Notes under the pieces: generated by a model
What the model saw: only the letters and a program-made list of their open reading frames with translations
The model's database searches: none
Told to the model about the DNA's origin: nothing
IMG/VR virus record: IMGVR_UViG_3300043434_000693
Coordinates: 32,241-96,240 of that record
Direction: 5' to 3' (one strand)
DNA from: a virus
DNA length: 64,000 nucleotides
Shown here: positions 23,971-35,000 of the stretch, piece by piece
How the letters are laid out: each line of letters begins with the position of its first letter
Numbering within the stretch: the stretch's first letter is position 1
Made by a program: the position numbers and the translations under genes

Positions 23971-24273
23971 ATGGCTGCAAGATACACAAATACAAGTCCT
24001 TGGTATAAAACTCCTATTCAACAAGACTATTTAGATATACTAACAATTAGACCAGTGAGTGCAGAGGTAGACGATGTGTTGTTTACTATCACACCGCAAT
24101 ATGCATATAGACCGGATTTGTTAGCATATGATGCATACGGTGAAGCAAGTTTATGGTGGGTGTTTGTTCAACGGAATTTAGATGTGTTGCAAGATCCGAT
24201 ATTTGATTTTACCCCGGGTAAACAAATTTATTTGCCGAAGAGTAGTAAACTAAAAGAAGTATTAGGAATTTAA
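23971..24273 (+). CDS. 53: Baseplate wedge protein gp53
   Basis: A 100-residue protein: 'YTNTSPWYKTPIQQDYLDIL..RPVSAEVDDVLFTITPQYAYRPDLLAYDAYGEASLWWVFVQRNLDVLQDPIFDFTPGKQIYLP' is the gp53 core, including the LysM-like C-terminal half. It helps join the wedges of the baseplate around the hub. It is shorter than T4 gp53 (196 residues), as in marine relatives. The stop is 1 base before the next ATG. Confidence 0.9.
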   Translation: MAARYTNTSPWYKTPIQQDYLDILTIRPVSAEVDDVLFTITPQYAYRPDLLAYDAYGEASLWWVFVQRNLDVLQDPIFDFTPGKQIYLPKSSKLKEVLGI

Positions 24274-24274
24274 A

Positions 24275-26473
24275 ATGGCAATATTAGATTCAGCAACTAC
24301 AATTACTTCGACAGCATCTAATGTAATTAGTGCTGCCGGATCAGCAATTAACTTGTCCGCAATAGGTGAGTTTTTTACAACAATACCTAATTTAAAGTTA
24401 CCCCTAGCTAACCCGTTAAGTGAGTTTGCGTCGTACACTTATATTTTAAGTATTGGTGTTTTGCGTGATGACGAATTAAATTTTCCCGATACAACATATC
24501 GTGCCGGAAAAAAGTTAAAGTTGATTTGTAAATCGGCAAATGCTGATCCAAACAATAGAATTAATACTTCATATGGAAAGTTTGACTTTTTTATCGACAA
24601 CTTAACGTTATCGAGTATTATTGGCCATGAAAAGAATAATAATACTAATGTAACAAAATTTACTTTTGATATTACAGAACCCTACAGCATGGGAATATTC
24701 CCTATAGCTTGCCAACAAGCGGCATATGAAGCTGGACACAAAAACTGGAGATCAGCTCCGTTTATTCTAACGATTGAATTTAAAGGTAATAGAGAAAATG
24801 GAACGATGGTATCGATACCAAATACTGATAGATACATTCCATTTAAGTTTACTGAGTTATCTATGACAGTAAATCACACTGGTAGCAAATATACTTGTAA
24901 TGCAATCGCTTATAATCAAACTGCTCTAACTTCTAAACATGCACAATTAAAACATGAAGTTTCGGTAAAAGGAAAAACAGTACAAGAAGTTCTCCAAACT
25001 GGAGAAAAGAGCTTACAAGCCGTTATTAATCAGCGATTGCAACAATTAGCAAAAGATGGAATTGTTCCAGTTCCTGATGAAGTTGTTATACTTTTCCCTA
25101 AAGATATTTCATCATCAGCAGGCGCAGCAGGTGCATCAACTCCTTCACAAGGAGCAACTACAGGATCAGGTGCAGGCGGTTCGGTCATTCAAAAATTAGG
25201 ATTAACCCGTAGTAAAATTAATCAGACGTTAGTACAAGATATAAAACAAGTTAATGAATTAGGGTCATCAATTATTACAACTGGAGAATCGTCTATTGGC
25301 AAGGATAATGCAGTTTATGACAAAGATAAAAATGTATATATTCGTGCAAATAATACATTAGAAATTGACGGCGGAGAATTAAAGTTTAATCAAGATACTG
25401 ACATTATCAATGTTATCAATCAAGTTCTAATAAAAAGCGAATATCCTAAGGCTGCACTTGGAGCTAAGACTGTTACTAAAGAAGGATTTAGAAAGTGGTG
25501 GAAAATTGACACTCAGGTGTTTAATATATCATCGGACGAAAATTTAAAGTCGACCGGTGTAAAACCTCAAATTATTGTGTATCGTGTTATACCTTCTAAC
25601 CATCATTTAAGCTCAGGTCCGATGCCCCCGAATGTAAAACCGCCTGGTTTTCAAGACCTTGCTAAACAAGCTGTTAAGGTATACGACTACATTTATACTG
25701 GAAAAAATACTGAAGTTTTGAAGTTTGATATTACGTTTAAAAATTCGTTTTCCACAATGTTATCGGCTGATGCAGGGCAATTTAATCAAGATATTCAAAA
25801 CCCAGGATCAGTTCAGTTCATCGAAAAGGCAGTGAATAAACTATTAATGATTGGTAATGAGCCTGACAAAACATTGGGAGTAACACCGACACAAGCGACC
25901 TATGTAGCGACAAAATCGACAACAGATCATAAAGGAGGCGGCGGCCCTGAAACAGCAGCATCAAGAGCTGCAAGAACATTCCACGATCAAATTAACTCAG
26001 GGAATGATATGATTATGCTTGATATGACAATAATAGGAGATCCTTATTTTATTGCTCAAAGTGGTACAGGTAATTATACAGCAAAATCGTCGCAATTTGT
26101 AAATTTAAACACTGACGGATCGGTAAACTATCAAAATGGTGAAGTTGATATTGTAGTAAATTTTAGAACTCCTGTTGATATTAATCAGGTGTCGGGATTA
26201 TACGATTTTGGGGGAGCGTCAAAAACATCACCGGTGATGCAATTTAGCGGACTGTATCGAGTTACAACAGTTACTAGCAGATTTTCAAACGGTGAGTTTA
26301 AACAAGACCTAAAAGGAATGAGACGCAGACAACAAGAATCTACACAAGAGTCGTCGTTATCAGTTGGGTTTAATATTGATAATATTGTACAGGGATTAAC
26401 TGACACTGGCCAATCATTATTAAGTGGTGCAGCAGATTCGATATCAAATTTTGTAGGCAAAATAATCAAATAA
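24275..26473 (+). CDS. Baseplate/hub virion structural protein, 732 aa
   Basis: A 732-residue protein found in the same place (between gp53 and gp5) in marine T4-like phages. Residues 50-240 contain 'YTYILSIGVLRDDELNFPDTTYRAGKKLKLICKS' and 'FKFTELSMTVNHTGSKYTCNAIAYNQTAL', compatible with a hub-type beta domain. Residues 275-300 are an Ala/Ser/Gly linker. Later parts have 'VFNISSDENLKSTGVKPQIIVYRVIPSNHHLS' and the C-terminal 'YDFGGASKTSPVMQFSGLYRVTTVTSRFSNGEFKQDLKGMRRRQ', which is close to a LysM/tail-hub closing motif. It may replace T4 gp27 as the hub ring on which gp5 sits, an inference from position. Confidence 0.65.
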   Translation: MAILDSATTITSTASNVISAAGSAINLSAIGEFFTTIPNLKLPLANPLSEFASYTYILSIGVLRDDELNFPDTTYRAGKKLKLICKSANADPNNRINTSYGKFDFFIDNLTLSSIIGHEKNNNTNVTKFTFDITEPYSMGIFPIACQQAAYEAGHKNWRSAPFILTIEFKGNRENGTMVSIPNTDRYIPFKFTELSMTVNHTGSKYTCNAIAYNQTALTSKHAQLKHEVSVKGKTVQEVLQTGEKSLQAVINQRLQQLAKDGIVPVPDEVVILFPKDISSSAGAAGASTPSQGATTGSGAGGSVIQKLGLTRSKINQTLVQDIKQVNELGSSIITTGESSIGKDNAVYDKDKNVYIRANNTLEIDGGELKFNQDTDIINVINQVLIKSEYPKAALGAKTVTKEGFRKWWKIDTQVFNISSDENLKSTGVKPQIIVYRVIPSNHHLSSGPMPPNVKPPGFQDLAKQAVKVYDYIYTGKNTEVLKFDITFKNSFSTMLSADAGQFNQDIQNPGSVQFIEKAVNKLLMIGNEPDKTLGVTPTQATYVATKSTTDHKGGGGPETAASRAARTFHDQINSGNDMIMLDMTIIGDPYFIAQSGTGNYTAKSSQFVNLNTDGSVNYQNGEVDIVVNFRTPVDINQVSGLYDFGGASKTSPVMQFSGLYRVTTVTSRFSNGEFKQDLKGMRRRQQESTQESSLSVGFNIDNIVQGLTDTGQSLLSGAADSISNFVGKIIK

Positions 26474-26482
26474 GAGAATAAT

Positions 26483-28066
26483 ATGGAAGCAAATAATGAT
26501 GATTTTTCCCCCAGTCAACCTGGCGGAGAATCAAAATCAGGGCCATTTTTAGCCAAAGTAGTAAGCCATTTAGATCCTTCATACATGGGAACATTAGAGG
26601 TTACTATTTTAAGACCTGTAGGAAATACCGCATCTGAAGGACAATTGCATCATGTAAGTTATATGAGCCCGTTTTATGGAGTTACTGGTATTGATCACGT
26701 AGGCGCTGATCCCAACGATTATAACAATACACAAAAAAGTTATGGTATGTGGATGATTCCGCCTGACCCTGGATCAGTTGTAGTTGTGTTCTTTATTGAT
26801 GGAGATCCAAGAAGAGGATATTGGATCGGGTGTGTTCCTGATGAAAACATGAATTTTATGGTCCCGGGGTTAGCAGCCGCTGAAAGTGTAGTTGATGGGA
26901 AATCAATCGATGGTCAAACAGTTAGATATCCAGCTGCTGAATACAATAAAAAAATAAACGGTTCTGCAAAGGATCCTACACAACTTAAAAAGCCAAAGCA
27001 TCCGATCGCTGAAGCAATTGAAGCTCAAGGATTATTATTAGATGATACGAGAGGTATTACTACTAGTAGTGCCCGCCGTGATACACCGAGCATGGTTTTT
27101 GGTATATCGACACCTGGTCCGATCGATAAAAGATCTGGTGCAAAACAAGGAGCAATTGGAAAAAAAGAACATCGAATACCTAATGCGTTTGTTAGTCGTC
27201 TTGGCGGAACAACCTTTGTTATGGATGATGGAGATGACAAATTTTTAAGGAAAGGATCTCCTGCAACTACAGCACCAGAGTACGCTGCAATAGAACAAGG
27301 TGAAAAAGCACCTGCAGATCCTACTAGGTTACACAACGAATTGTTTAGAATTCGTACTCGAACAGGGCATCAAATTTTATTACATAATTCTGAAGATTTA
27401 ATCTATATTGGAAACTCGCGAGGCACAGCTTGGGTAGAGTTGACTAGCAATGGTAAAATTGATATTTTCTCTGAAGATTCGATTAGTGTACATACAAACC
27501 AAGATTTTAATTTTTATGCCGGGAGAGATATTAATTTCGAAGCAGTAAGAAATATCAATATGCGGGCCAATCAAGAACTACAAATAGAAACAGTTACCGA
27601 CATGAATTTAGTTATTGGGCGAGAAGGAAGAATCACAACCAAACAAAATTTAAATGTAAAAACAACTCAATCTAATTTCTTTTCAGCAGGGCAAACAACT
27701 GAAATTAAGTCAGGTGGAAATCATATTGAAACCGCTGCAAAAATTCACATGAACGGACCAGCTGCAAAAGAAGCAGTTCCTGTAACACCGTTAGTATCAC
27801 ATATTTTGCCAACAACTGTTGATAAGCAAACTATTCGGTCTATAATGCGTCGAATCCCTACACATGAGCCTTATCCGCAGCATGAAAATTTACAACCTGC
27901 AGATTATACCCCGGAAAAAACAAATAGAGACCTAGATGGTAGAACAATCACAGGTGACGAATCGAAAGATAATGACACGTTAAAAGCGCCCGCAACTGTG
28001 TGGAAAAAATATGCTACAAAAACTGACACATTTGCAAAAGTTAAAGGCGAGGAGAAAAAATCATGA
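26483..28066 (+). CDS. 5: Baseplate hub spike gp5, without lysozyme domain
   Basis: A 527-residue protein. Residues 20-135 form the OB-fold domain ('FLAKVVSHLDPSYMGTLEVTILRP...SYMSPFYG', 'MWMIPPDPGSVVVVFFIDGDPRRGYWIG'). Residues 225-310 contain the conserved 'VSRLGGTTFVMDDGDD' and 'LHNELFRIRTRTGHQILLHNS'. Residues 316-430 are the spike's triple-strand beta-helix repeats (SNGKIDIFSEDSISVHTNQDFNFYAGRDINFEA). T4 gp5 carries a lysozyme domain between OB and beta-helix; I see none here, which is common in marine relatives. It ends overlapping gp25 by 4 bases. Confidence 0.9.
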   Translation: MEANNDDFSPSQPGGESKSGPFLAKVVSHLDPSYMGTLEVTILRPVGNTASEGQLHHVSYMSPFYGVTGIDHVGADPNDYNNTQKSYGMWMIPPDPGSVVVVFFIDGDPRRGYWIGCVPDENMNFMVPGLAAAESVVDGKSIDGQTVRYPAAEYNKKINGSAKDPTQLKKPKHPIAEAIEAQGLLLDDTRGITTSSARRDTPSMVFGISTPGPIDKRSGAKQGAIGKKEHRIPNAFVSRLGGTTFVMDDGDDKFLRKGSPATTAPEYAAIEQGEKAPADPTRLHNELFRIRTRTGHQILLHNSEDLIYIGNSRGTAWVELTSNGKIDIFSEDSISVHTNQDFNFYAGRDINFEAVRNINMRANQELQIETVTDMNLVIGREGRITTKQNLNVKTTQSNFFSAGQTTEIKSGGNHIETAAKIHMNGPAAKEAVPVTPLVSHILPTTVDKQTIRSIMRRIPTHEPYPQHENLQPADYTPEKTNRDLDGRTITGDESKDNDTLKAPATVWKKYATKTDTFAKVKGEEKKS

Positions 28067-28494
28067 GTTCAGAATTATACGATAGAATTACACTTCCGGC
28101 AGCTCCGGTTTCAAAAGATATAAAAACTAAAATGTATCGTGGATTCGGTTCTAATGCCGAGAACTTTAGTCTTTACGATTTTGAGTTAATAAAGCAAGAC
28201 ATCTTAAATCATTTTAACATTCGTCAAGGCGAAAAGCTAATGAATCCAGAATTTGGTTGTGTTTTATGGGACATACTTTTTGAGCCTTTAACTGAGCAAG
28301 TTAAAAGTATTATTTTGCAAAATGTAAGTCAGATCATTAATTATGACCCCAGAGTTACAGCTGACGAAATTGTAGTAACTGCATATGAAACAGGCATACA
28401 AATAAGTTGTTCGTTAACTTACCTCCCATATAACATCTCTCAAAAACTACAGTTAAGATTTGATCAAGCCAACGGGTTGCTAATACAGCAATAA
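28063..28494 (+). CDS. 25: Baseplate wedge protein gp25
   Basis: A 143-residue gp25/GPW family protein: 'YRGFGSNAENFSLYDFELIKQDILNHFNIRQGEKLMNPEFGCVLWDILFEPLT' contains the family core, including the 'G.K...P.FGc.l.d.lFE' loop. In T4 it is part of the inner baseplate that triggers sheath contraction. It overlaps gp5 by ATGA and precedes gp6 across a 47-base gap with a late box. Confidence 0.93.
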   Translation: MSSELYDRITLPAAPVSKDIKTKMYRGFGSNAENFSLYDFELIKQDILNHFNIRQGEKLMNPEFGCVLWDILFEPLTEQVKSIILQNVSQIINYDPRVTADEIVVTAYETGIQISCSLTYLPYNISQKLQLRFDQANGLLIQQ

Positions 28495-28515
28495 ACTGCA
28501 TAGTTAATTTTATTC

Positions 28516-28523
28516 AATAAATA
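28516..28523 (+). promoter_or_regulatory. Late promoter box (AATAAATA) for gp6 and beyond
   Basis: AATAAATATAC in the 47-base gp25-gp6 gap, ending 18 bases before the gp6 ATG, with AGGAC as ribosome site. It matches the other late boxes in spacing and sequence. Confidence 0.6.
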
Positions 28524-28541
28524 TACATATTAGGACAAGAT

Positions 28542-31500
28542 ATGAGTGCAACAGACAGACAAAATAGGCTACTTCTAGCTGAAGATTGGAAAAAAGTTTA
28601 TCAATCATTCCGAAATGCAGATTTCCAAAGTTATGATTTTGAAAATCTTCGTCGTACAATGATTGATTATATTCGTCAAAATTATCCAGAAGATTTTAAT
28701 GATTATATTGAAAGTTCTGAATATCTTGCACTTATTGATTTAATTGCATTTTTAGGGCAAAGTATTGCATTTAGAGTTGATTTAAATGCACGAGAAAACT
28801 TTTTAGAACTAGCAGAACGTAGAGAAAGTGTTTTAAGATTAGCTAGACTCATTAGCTACAATGCCAAAAGAACAATTGCAGCTAGCGGTCTTTTAAAATT
28901 CTCTACGGTACAAACTACTGAGAATATTCTTGATAGTAATGGTCGAAACTTATCAGGACAGGTTATTAGTTGGAATGATCCTTCTAATCCAAACTGGTAC
29001 GATCAATTTATTAAGGTAATGAATGGAGCAATGTCGACTAGCCAACAATTTGGAAACCCGTCAGATAAAGCTACAATCTATGATATTCCTACTGAACAAT
29101 ATAGATTAGAAAGCTCGAATAGCGGAGTCCCAATTTTTTCTTTTTCTAAAGTAGTTGCAGGAAGATCAACACCTTTTGAAATTTGTAGTACTACATTTAC
29201 TGAACAAGAATACGTTTATGAAGAGGCTCCTAAAGTAGGTAATAAACTTGCATGTATATTTAGAAATGACGGAAGAGGTTATGGAAGTGCCGGCACTGGG
29301 TTTTTTCTTTATTTCACACAAGGAACTACTAATACAGGAACATTTTCTATAACACAACCGAGTACAACAGAAACAGTTGATATTGATTCTGCAGGAATCA
29401 ATGACTCCGATGTATGGCTATATCGATTAGATAAAGACGGAAACGAATCAGAAAGTTGGACAAAAGTTTCGAGTTTAGAAGGCAACAACATTATCTATAA
29501 CAGCCTTAATAAAAATATTAGAAATATATATGCAGTTATTACTCGCAATAATGATACTGTTAGTTTAACATTTGGAGATGGTACATTCGGAAATATCCCA
29601 CTCGGCACTTTTAAAGTGTATTATAGAGTGAGCAACGGATTATCTTATACTATTAATACACAAGATATAAGAAATGTATCAATTAGCATACCTTATATTT
29701 CAAATTTAGGACAGCAAGAAACATTAACAGTTACATTAGGGTTAGTTTCTTCAGTTTCGAATGCCGAAACATCTGAAACAAACATTAGCATAAAAAATAA
29801 TGCTCCTGCTACATATTACACACAAAATCGTATGATTACAGGAGAAGATTATAATATTAGTCCGTTAAGTGTCAGCCAACAGATTATTAAAGTTAAGTCA
29901 GTTAACAGATCTTCTAGCGGGATCAGCAGATATTTTGACTTAGTAGATCCTACCGGAAAGTACAGTTCTACGAGGTTATATGCAAATGACGGGGCATTAT
30001 ATAAAGAAAATTACGAATCATATACACGATTCTCTTATTCAAATAGAACAGATATTGAAGGTGTAATATACAATGATATCTATTCGATATTGAAAAAAAC
30101 AGAATTAAGAAACTACTATTATTCTAAATATTCTTACAAAGTAGCATCGAGTTTAAATGTTACATGGGAGCCGGTAACTGTTGATTCGAATTACACAACT
30201 GGGTATGTAAAAAGTCCGGTTGACAATGTCATTTATAAAGTTGGGTCTTTTACTGCAACAGATCTAAAATATTTCAAAGTAGGATCGTTGGTAAGATTTT
30301 CTGCTCCAACTGGTCAATATTTTGATACAATAAATGACAACGTCCTTAAAGATGGTGACGGAACAGCAGCAGGTGCAGCAACATACATTTGGGCCGAAGT
30401 AGTGTCAATTACCGACGACGGAACGGCATTAGGGACTGGTAGATTATCTACTGGATTTGGACCAATAGCATTGAATCGAGTAGTTCCTAGATACGCTATT
30501 ATTTCGCAAATTATTCCTAAATTTAGAACTACGATCGAAACCGATACAATTACTACTATGAACGACTTAATTTTTTCAAACAAGCCGTTCGGTCTAAGGT
30601 ACGATTCTGTGACACAAACATGGAAAATTATCTTCGAATCAAACTTAAACACTTCGAATAATTTTACATTAGGAAACCAAGGAGATGTGACAAATAAACA
30701 ACGAGATTCTAGTTGGTTGTTATTGTTTACAACTGATAATGAATTTTATACAGTAACAAGCAGAGAGTTAAGATTTATTTTTGAAAGCGATCAACAATTA
30801 AGATTTTATTTTGACACATCATCAAAGATTTACGATACTAGATCCAATTCCTTAGTTAAGGACACTATAAAAATTTTAAGTGTTAACACCCGACCTGACA
30901 ACACAATTTCTTTCTCGTCAGACTTTTCGTGGGATGTTACTTCGAATTTTATCGGTCTTGATGGATATGTTGATAACAAAAAAATTATAGTGTCATTCTC
31001 TGACGCTGATGAAAACGGTGTAGTTGATGATCCGGAATTGTTTGACACAATTATTGATCCAACAACATCTATAACTACCAAGTATATTATACAAGAAAAA
31101 TATACTATTTCGCAAGGCCAAGAAGATTACAAATATGTTTCGAATAGTGATGGAAAGGTGTTAATTTTTAATTCGGAATCAGATATTACTTCTTTATTAG
31201 CATATAATGATTCGTCAAAGACCTATTATTTTTATTTTATTGATAAGGATGTTGTTAAAAAGTTAACTACTACCGGAAAACTAGTTCCTACACTTGATTA
31301 CAAAGTTTATGTTGGGCGAGACAATTTAAAATTTGAGTACGTTCATAGTGCAGATGCAGAATCTAGAATTGATCCGGGTGCAAGCAATATTATTGACATT
31401 TATGTATTAACTAAAAATTATGATATTGAATTTAGACAATGGGTAGTAGGAGCAAGGAGTGATAAACCGTTACCTCCAAGCTCAGACGAGATTTATAATA

Positions 31501-32003
31501 CTGTTTCTCCGTCGCTTAACCTAATTAAATCGATATCAGATGAGATTATATATCATCCAGTTGAATACAAAGTTTTATTTGGTCAGTCTGCGCCTTTAGA
31601 ATTACAAGCAATATTCAAAGTTACAAAGACTCCGGATCAAACTATATCTGATAATGATATCAAATCGAAAGTTATTAATTTAATAAATGAATTTTTTGCA
31701 TTAGAGAATTGGGATTTTGGTGATACATTTTATTTTACAGAGCTAGCTACATATGTAGTCAGCAAGTCGGCACCATACATTTCTAACTTTGTGATTGTTC
31801 CGAGAAAGAGCGGATTAAACTTTGGTAGTTTATTTGAAATTAAGGCATCTAATAATCAATTGTTTATTAGTGGAGCTACTGTTAATGATATTGAAATTAT
31901 ATCAGGAATTACTATGAGTAATATTAAATCAGTTAGCGGAACTACAACTGACATGACACAAAATTCACAACAACTTACTAGCTCAACTTATGGGAGTATA
32001 TAA
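28542..32003 (+). CDS. 6: Baseplate wedge protein gp6
   Basis: A 1153-residue gp6 homologue, far longer than T4 gp6 (660). The N-terminus 'SFRNADFQSYDFENLRRTMIDYIRQNYPEDFNDYIESSEYLALIDLIAFLGQSIAFRVDLNARENFLELAERRESVLRLARLISYNAKRT' is highly characteristic. Residues 325-420 and the C-terminal quarter (near 1000-1120: 'EIIYHPVEYKVLFGQSAPLELQAIFKV', 'IINLINEFFALENWDFGDTFYFTELATYVVS') form the baseplate-J-like core. gp6 makes the inner ring of the baseplate. Its stop overlaps the next ATG by one base. Confidence 0.93.
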   Translation: MSATDRQNRLLLAEDWKKVYQSFRNADFQSYDFENLRRTMIDYIRQNYPEDFNDYIESSEYLALIDLIAFLGQSIAFRVDLNARENFLELAERRESVLRLARLISYNAKRTIAASGLLKFSTVQTTENILDSNGRNLSGQVISWNDPSNPNWYDQFIKVMNGAMSTSQQFGNPSDKATIYDIPTEQYRLESSNSGVPIFSFSKVVAGRSTPFEICSTTFTEQEYVYEEAPKVGNKLACIFRNDGRGYGSAGTGFFLYFTQGTTNTGTFSITQPSTTETVDIDSAGINDSDVWLYRLDKDGNESESWTKVSSLEGNNIIYNSLNKNIRNIYAVITRNNDTVSLTFGDGTFGNIPLGTFKVYYRVSNGLSYTINTQDIRNVSISIPYISNLGQQETLTVTLGLVSSVSNAETSETNISIKNNAPATYYTQNRMITGEDYNISPLSVSQQIIKVKSVNRSSSGISRYFDLVDPTGKYSSTRLYANDGALYKENYESYTRFSYSNRTDIEGVIYNDIYSILKKTELRNYYYSKYSYKVASSLNVTWEPVTVDSNYTTGYVKSPVDNVIYKVGSFTATDLKYFKVGSLVRFSAPTGQYFDTINDNVLKDGDGTAAGAATYIWAEVVSITDDGTALGTGRLSTGFGPIALNRVVPRYAIISQIIPKFRTTIETDTITTMNDLIFSNKPFGLRYDSVTQTWKIIFESNLNTSNNFTLGNQGDVTNKQRDSSWLLLFTTDNEFYTVTSRELRFIFESDQQLRFYFDTSSKIYDTRSNSLVKDTIKILSVNTRPDNTISFSSDFSWDVTSNFIGLDGYVDNKKIIVSFSDADENGVVDDPELFDTIIDPTTSITTKYIIQEKYTISQGQEDYKYVSNSDGKVLIFNSESDITSLLAYNDSSKTYYFYFIDKDVVKKLTTTGKLVPTLDYKVYVGRDNLKFEYVHSADAESRIDPGASNIIDIYVLTKNYDIEFRQWVVGARSDKPLPPSSDEIYNTVSPSLNLIKSISDEIIYHPVEYKVLFGQSAPLELQAIFKVTKTPDQTISDNDIKSKVINLINEFFALENWDFGDTFYFTELATYVVSKSAPYISNFVIVPRKSGLNFGSLFEIKASNNQLFISGATVNDIEIISGITMSNIKSVSGTTTDMTQNSQQLTSSTYGSI

Positions 32004-35000
32004 TGGCTGAAAATATCAATCCAACTGGAAATAACAATCTTTCTCAAAATTTTTTACCTAAAAATTTTAGAACAGATTCGAATAAAAAATTCTTACAGGC
32101 AACGATTGAGCAGCTAATAAAGCCAGGTTCTGTTAAAAAAATTAATGGATTTGTTGGTAGAGAAAATGCAAAATCTGTTATCAAATCAGATGTATTTGTT
32201 GATGCTCCTTCTCAAGAAAGAAGAAACTATCAGTTAGAACCTAGTTTTACTGTTAATGATACTTTAGACAATGTAACATTCTTTAAGGATTATCAGGATT
32301 ATATTCATCAGCTTTCGGTGTTCGGTGGCGATGTTACGAATCATTCAAGATTAAATTCTCAAGAATTTTATAGTTGGGACCCTCATATCGATTGGGATAA
32401 GTTTGTTAATTTTCAAAATTATTATTGGCTTCCTAACGGTCCTAGTGAAATTAAAATTTATGGACAAGCTGAAAACATCATAAGCAGGTATTCGGTAAAA
32501 GTTCAAAATAACGGTGATAATAATGTATTTGTTTTTACCCCAAATGGTTTAACACAAAATCCTATATTAACATTATATCGAGGCCAAACGTACGAATTTG
32601 ATATAAAAACGGATGGTCATCCGTTTAGTATCAAAACCGAAAGGCAACCAGTTGGGTATGATTTATCTGGTGTTCCTGTAGAGCAAGGAATATTAACATT
32701 TACAGTTCCGAATAATTCTCCAGATGTAATTTATTATCAAAGTTCTACCGATATCGATGTTGGGGGTGTTATACATGTTTTAAATGTGAATGAAAACAGT
32801 TCGATTAATGTAGAAACTGAAATTCTAGGAAAAAAACAATATCAAACCTCCAGCGGAATTAAATTAAGCAACGGCATGAAAGTATCGTTTGGAGGAAAGG
32901 TAGTACCTGAAGAATATTCAAATAAAACATTTTATGTCGAAGGAGTTGGGTCAGCGATTCAGTTAGTGGACGAAACGGTGTTAGAACTAGTTGCTCAATA
33001 TTCTATATCTGAATCAATCTTATTTGATTCGAGTCCTTTTGATAAGCAACCGTTCAGTGAAGCAACTTCATACGCAGGAACTCCTGACTACATTGTGATT
33101 AATCGGGCAAGTAACGATAGAAATCCTTGGAGTCGATATAATAGATGGTTCCATAAAGATGTTATTGAAACTAGTGCAGCAGAAAATAACACTATTGCAG
33201 AATTAGATCAAACATATCGTGCAGTCAGACCTATTATAGAGTTTGAACCGAATTTAAAATTAGAAAACTTTGGTACTATATCGATTGACGAAATTGATTT
33301 AATCGACACATATACAACTGACGCATTTTCGATGATAGAAGGGTCGTTCGGTTATAATGTCGACGGCATTGACTTAGTAAATGGGCATAAGATTATTTTT
33401 ACTAATGACTCCGATGTGTTAGTTAAGAACAAAGTCTTTGAAGTAGAAATGGTAGATGTCATTCGTGCTACTCAAACTAAAAAATTAACTGTTCCGGTTA
33501 CAGGAACAACTATGTTAGGAAATACAGTCATAGTTAGTTCTACTCAAAATATGGAAGTTGGTCAACCTATTAGATTCTCTGGTATTGCTTTTGGTAATAT
33601 TATTCCGGATAAAACTTATTATATTTTAGGAATTCTTAATAGTACATCTATTACTATTTCTGGATCAGTGAACGGTGAAATTTTACAGCAGATCGATGCA
33701 TTAGGATCAATGACTGCATTTTCAGTTTATGAAACAACAAGTAGACAAATTCATTTAGTTGAAGTTGTTAATCCAGCGTACGGACATGTAGCATTAATTC
33801 ACGCGGGCAAAGAAAATCAAGGATTGTCTTATTGGTTCAATGGCTCAGCGTGGATCAAAACTCAACAAAAGTTAACGTTAAATCAACCGCCAAAGTTTGA
33901 TATTTTTGATAGTAACGGCGATAGTTATTCTGATGAAATAGCATATCCTGGTACCACATTTAATGGTACAGAAATATTTTCGTATAAAGTCGGAACTGGA
34001 ACAAATGATTCTATATTAGGATTTCCACTATCATATCGAACAATCAATAACGTTGGGGACATAGTTTTTAACTTTACCCTTGCTACTGATACAATGGAAT
34101 ACGAAGAAGCATCGGTTATAAAAAATAAAAAGATAAGTGTTGGGTATTTGTTAAGAACAGTTCAATTAGGACAAGTTGAATATGTAAACGGTTGGCAAAA
34201 AAATAATCTTACACGTACTCAAGCGGCTATTCGTATCTATAAAGACTCCCAAATTCTTAACAATTTTACCTTAGATATTTTTGATAATTTAGATGATCTT
34301 GATGATCTTGTAGTAAAGGCGTATGTTAATGGAAAGAGATTATCGGACGAGTTATGGTACATTGCAACTGAAACAACTGTTGATACTTTACTACCGATAA
34401 GAAAGATTATCATTCTTGAAACTGATCTTAGTGCTGAAGATGTATTATCGATCAAAGCGTATGCCAAGCAACCTATTAATTCAAAAGGTCATTATGAGAT
34501 TCCGATCAATCTTCAAAATAATCCGTTAAACGGAACAATAAACGATTTTACATTAGGGGAAGTTATTGATCACGTTTCAACAATTGTTGACGCTACAGAG
34601 TTAGAATTTACAGGTACTTATCCAGGTAATGGAAATTTAAGAGACCTAGGAAATGCAACTCAATATGGAACTAGATTTGTTCAACACAGTGGACCAGCTA
34701 GTTTATCTTTATATCATATTACTTCTAAAACTCATAATATTGTTCGAGCAATAGAAAAATCAAGAGAAGATTATAATATTTTTAAGAAGAATTTCATTAC
34801 AGTTGCAAATTCTCTAGGAGTAGATACTGACACAGTAACGCATGTTGACTTAATATTACATGAAATTAATAAAAATAAGCCAACTAACGCACCTTATTAT
34901 TTTAGTGATATGGTTCCGTTTAGTGCTAAACAAAAGACTACATTCACGGTTATAGACTATCGAAACATCTATTATCCGTTAAAGACAGTTTTTGATTTAT

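Noticed and set aside
26483-28066. Lysozyme activity in gp5
   Set aside because: The segment between the OB fold and the beta-helix lacks the T4 lysozyme sequence, so the spike is called without enzyme function.
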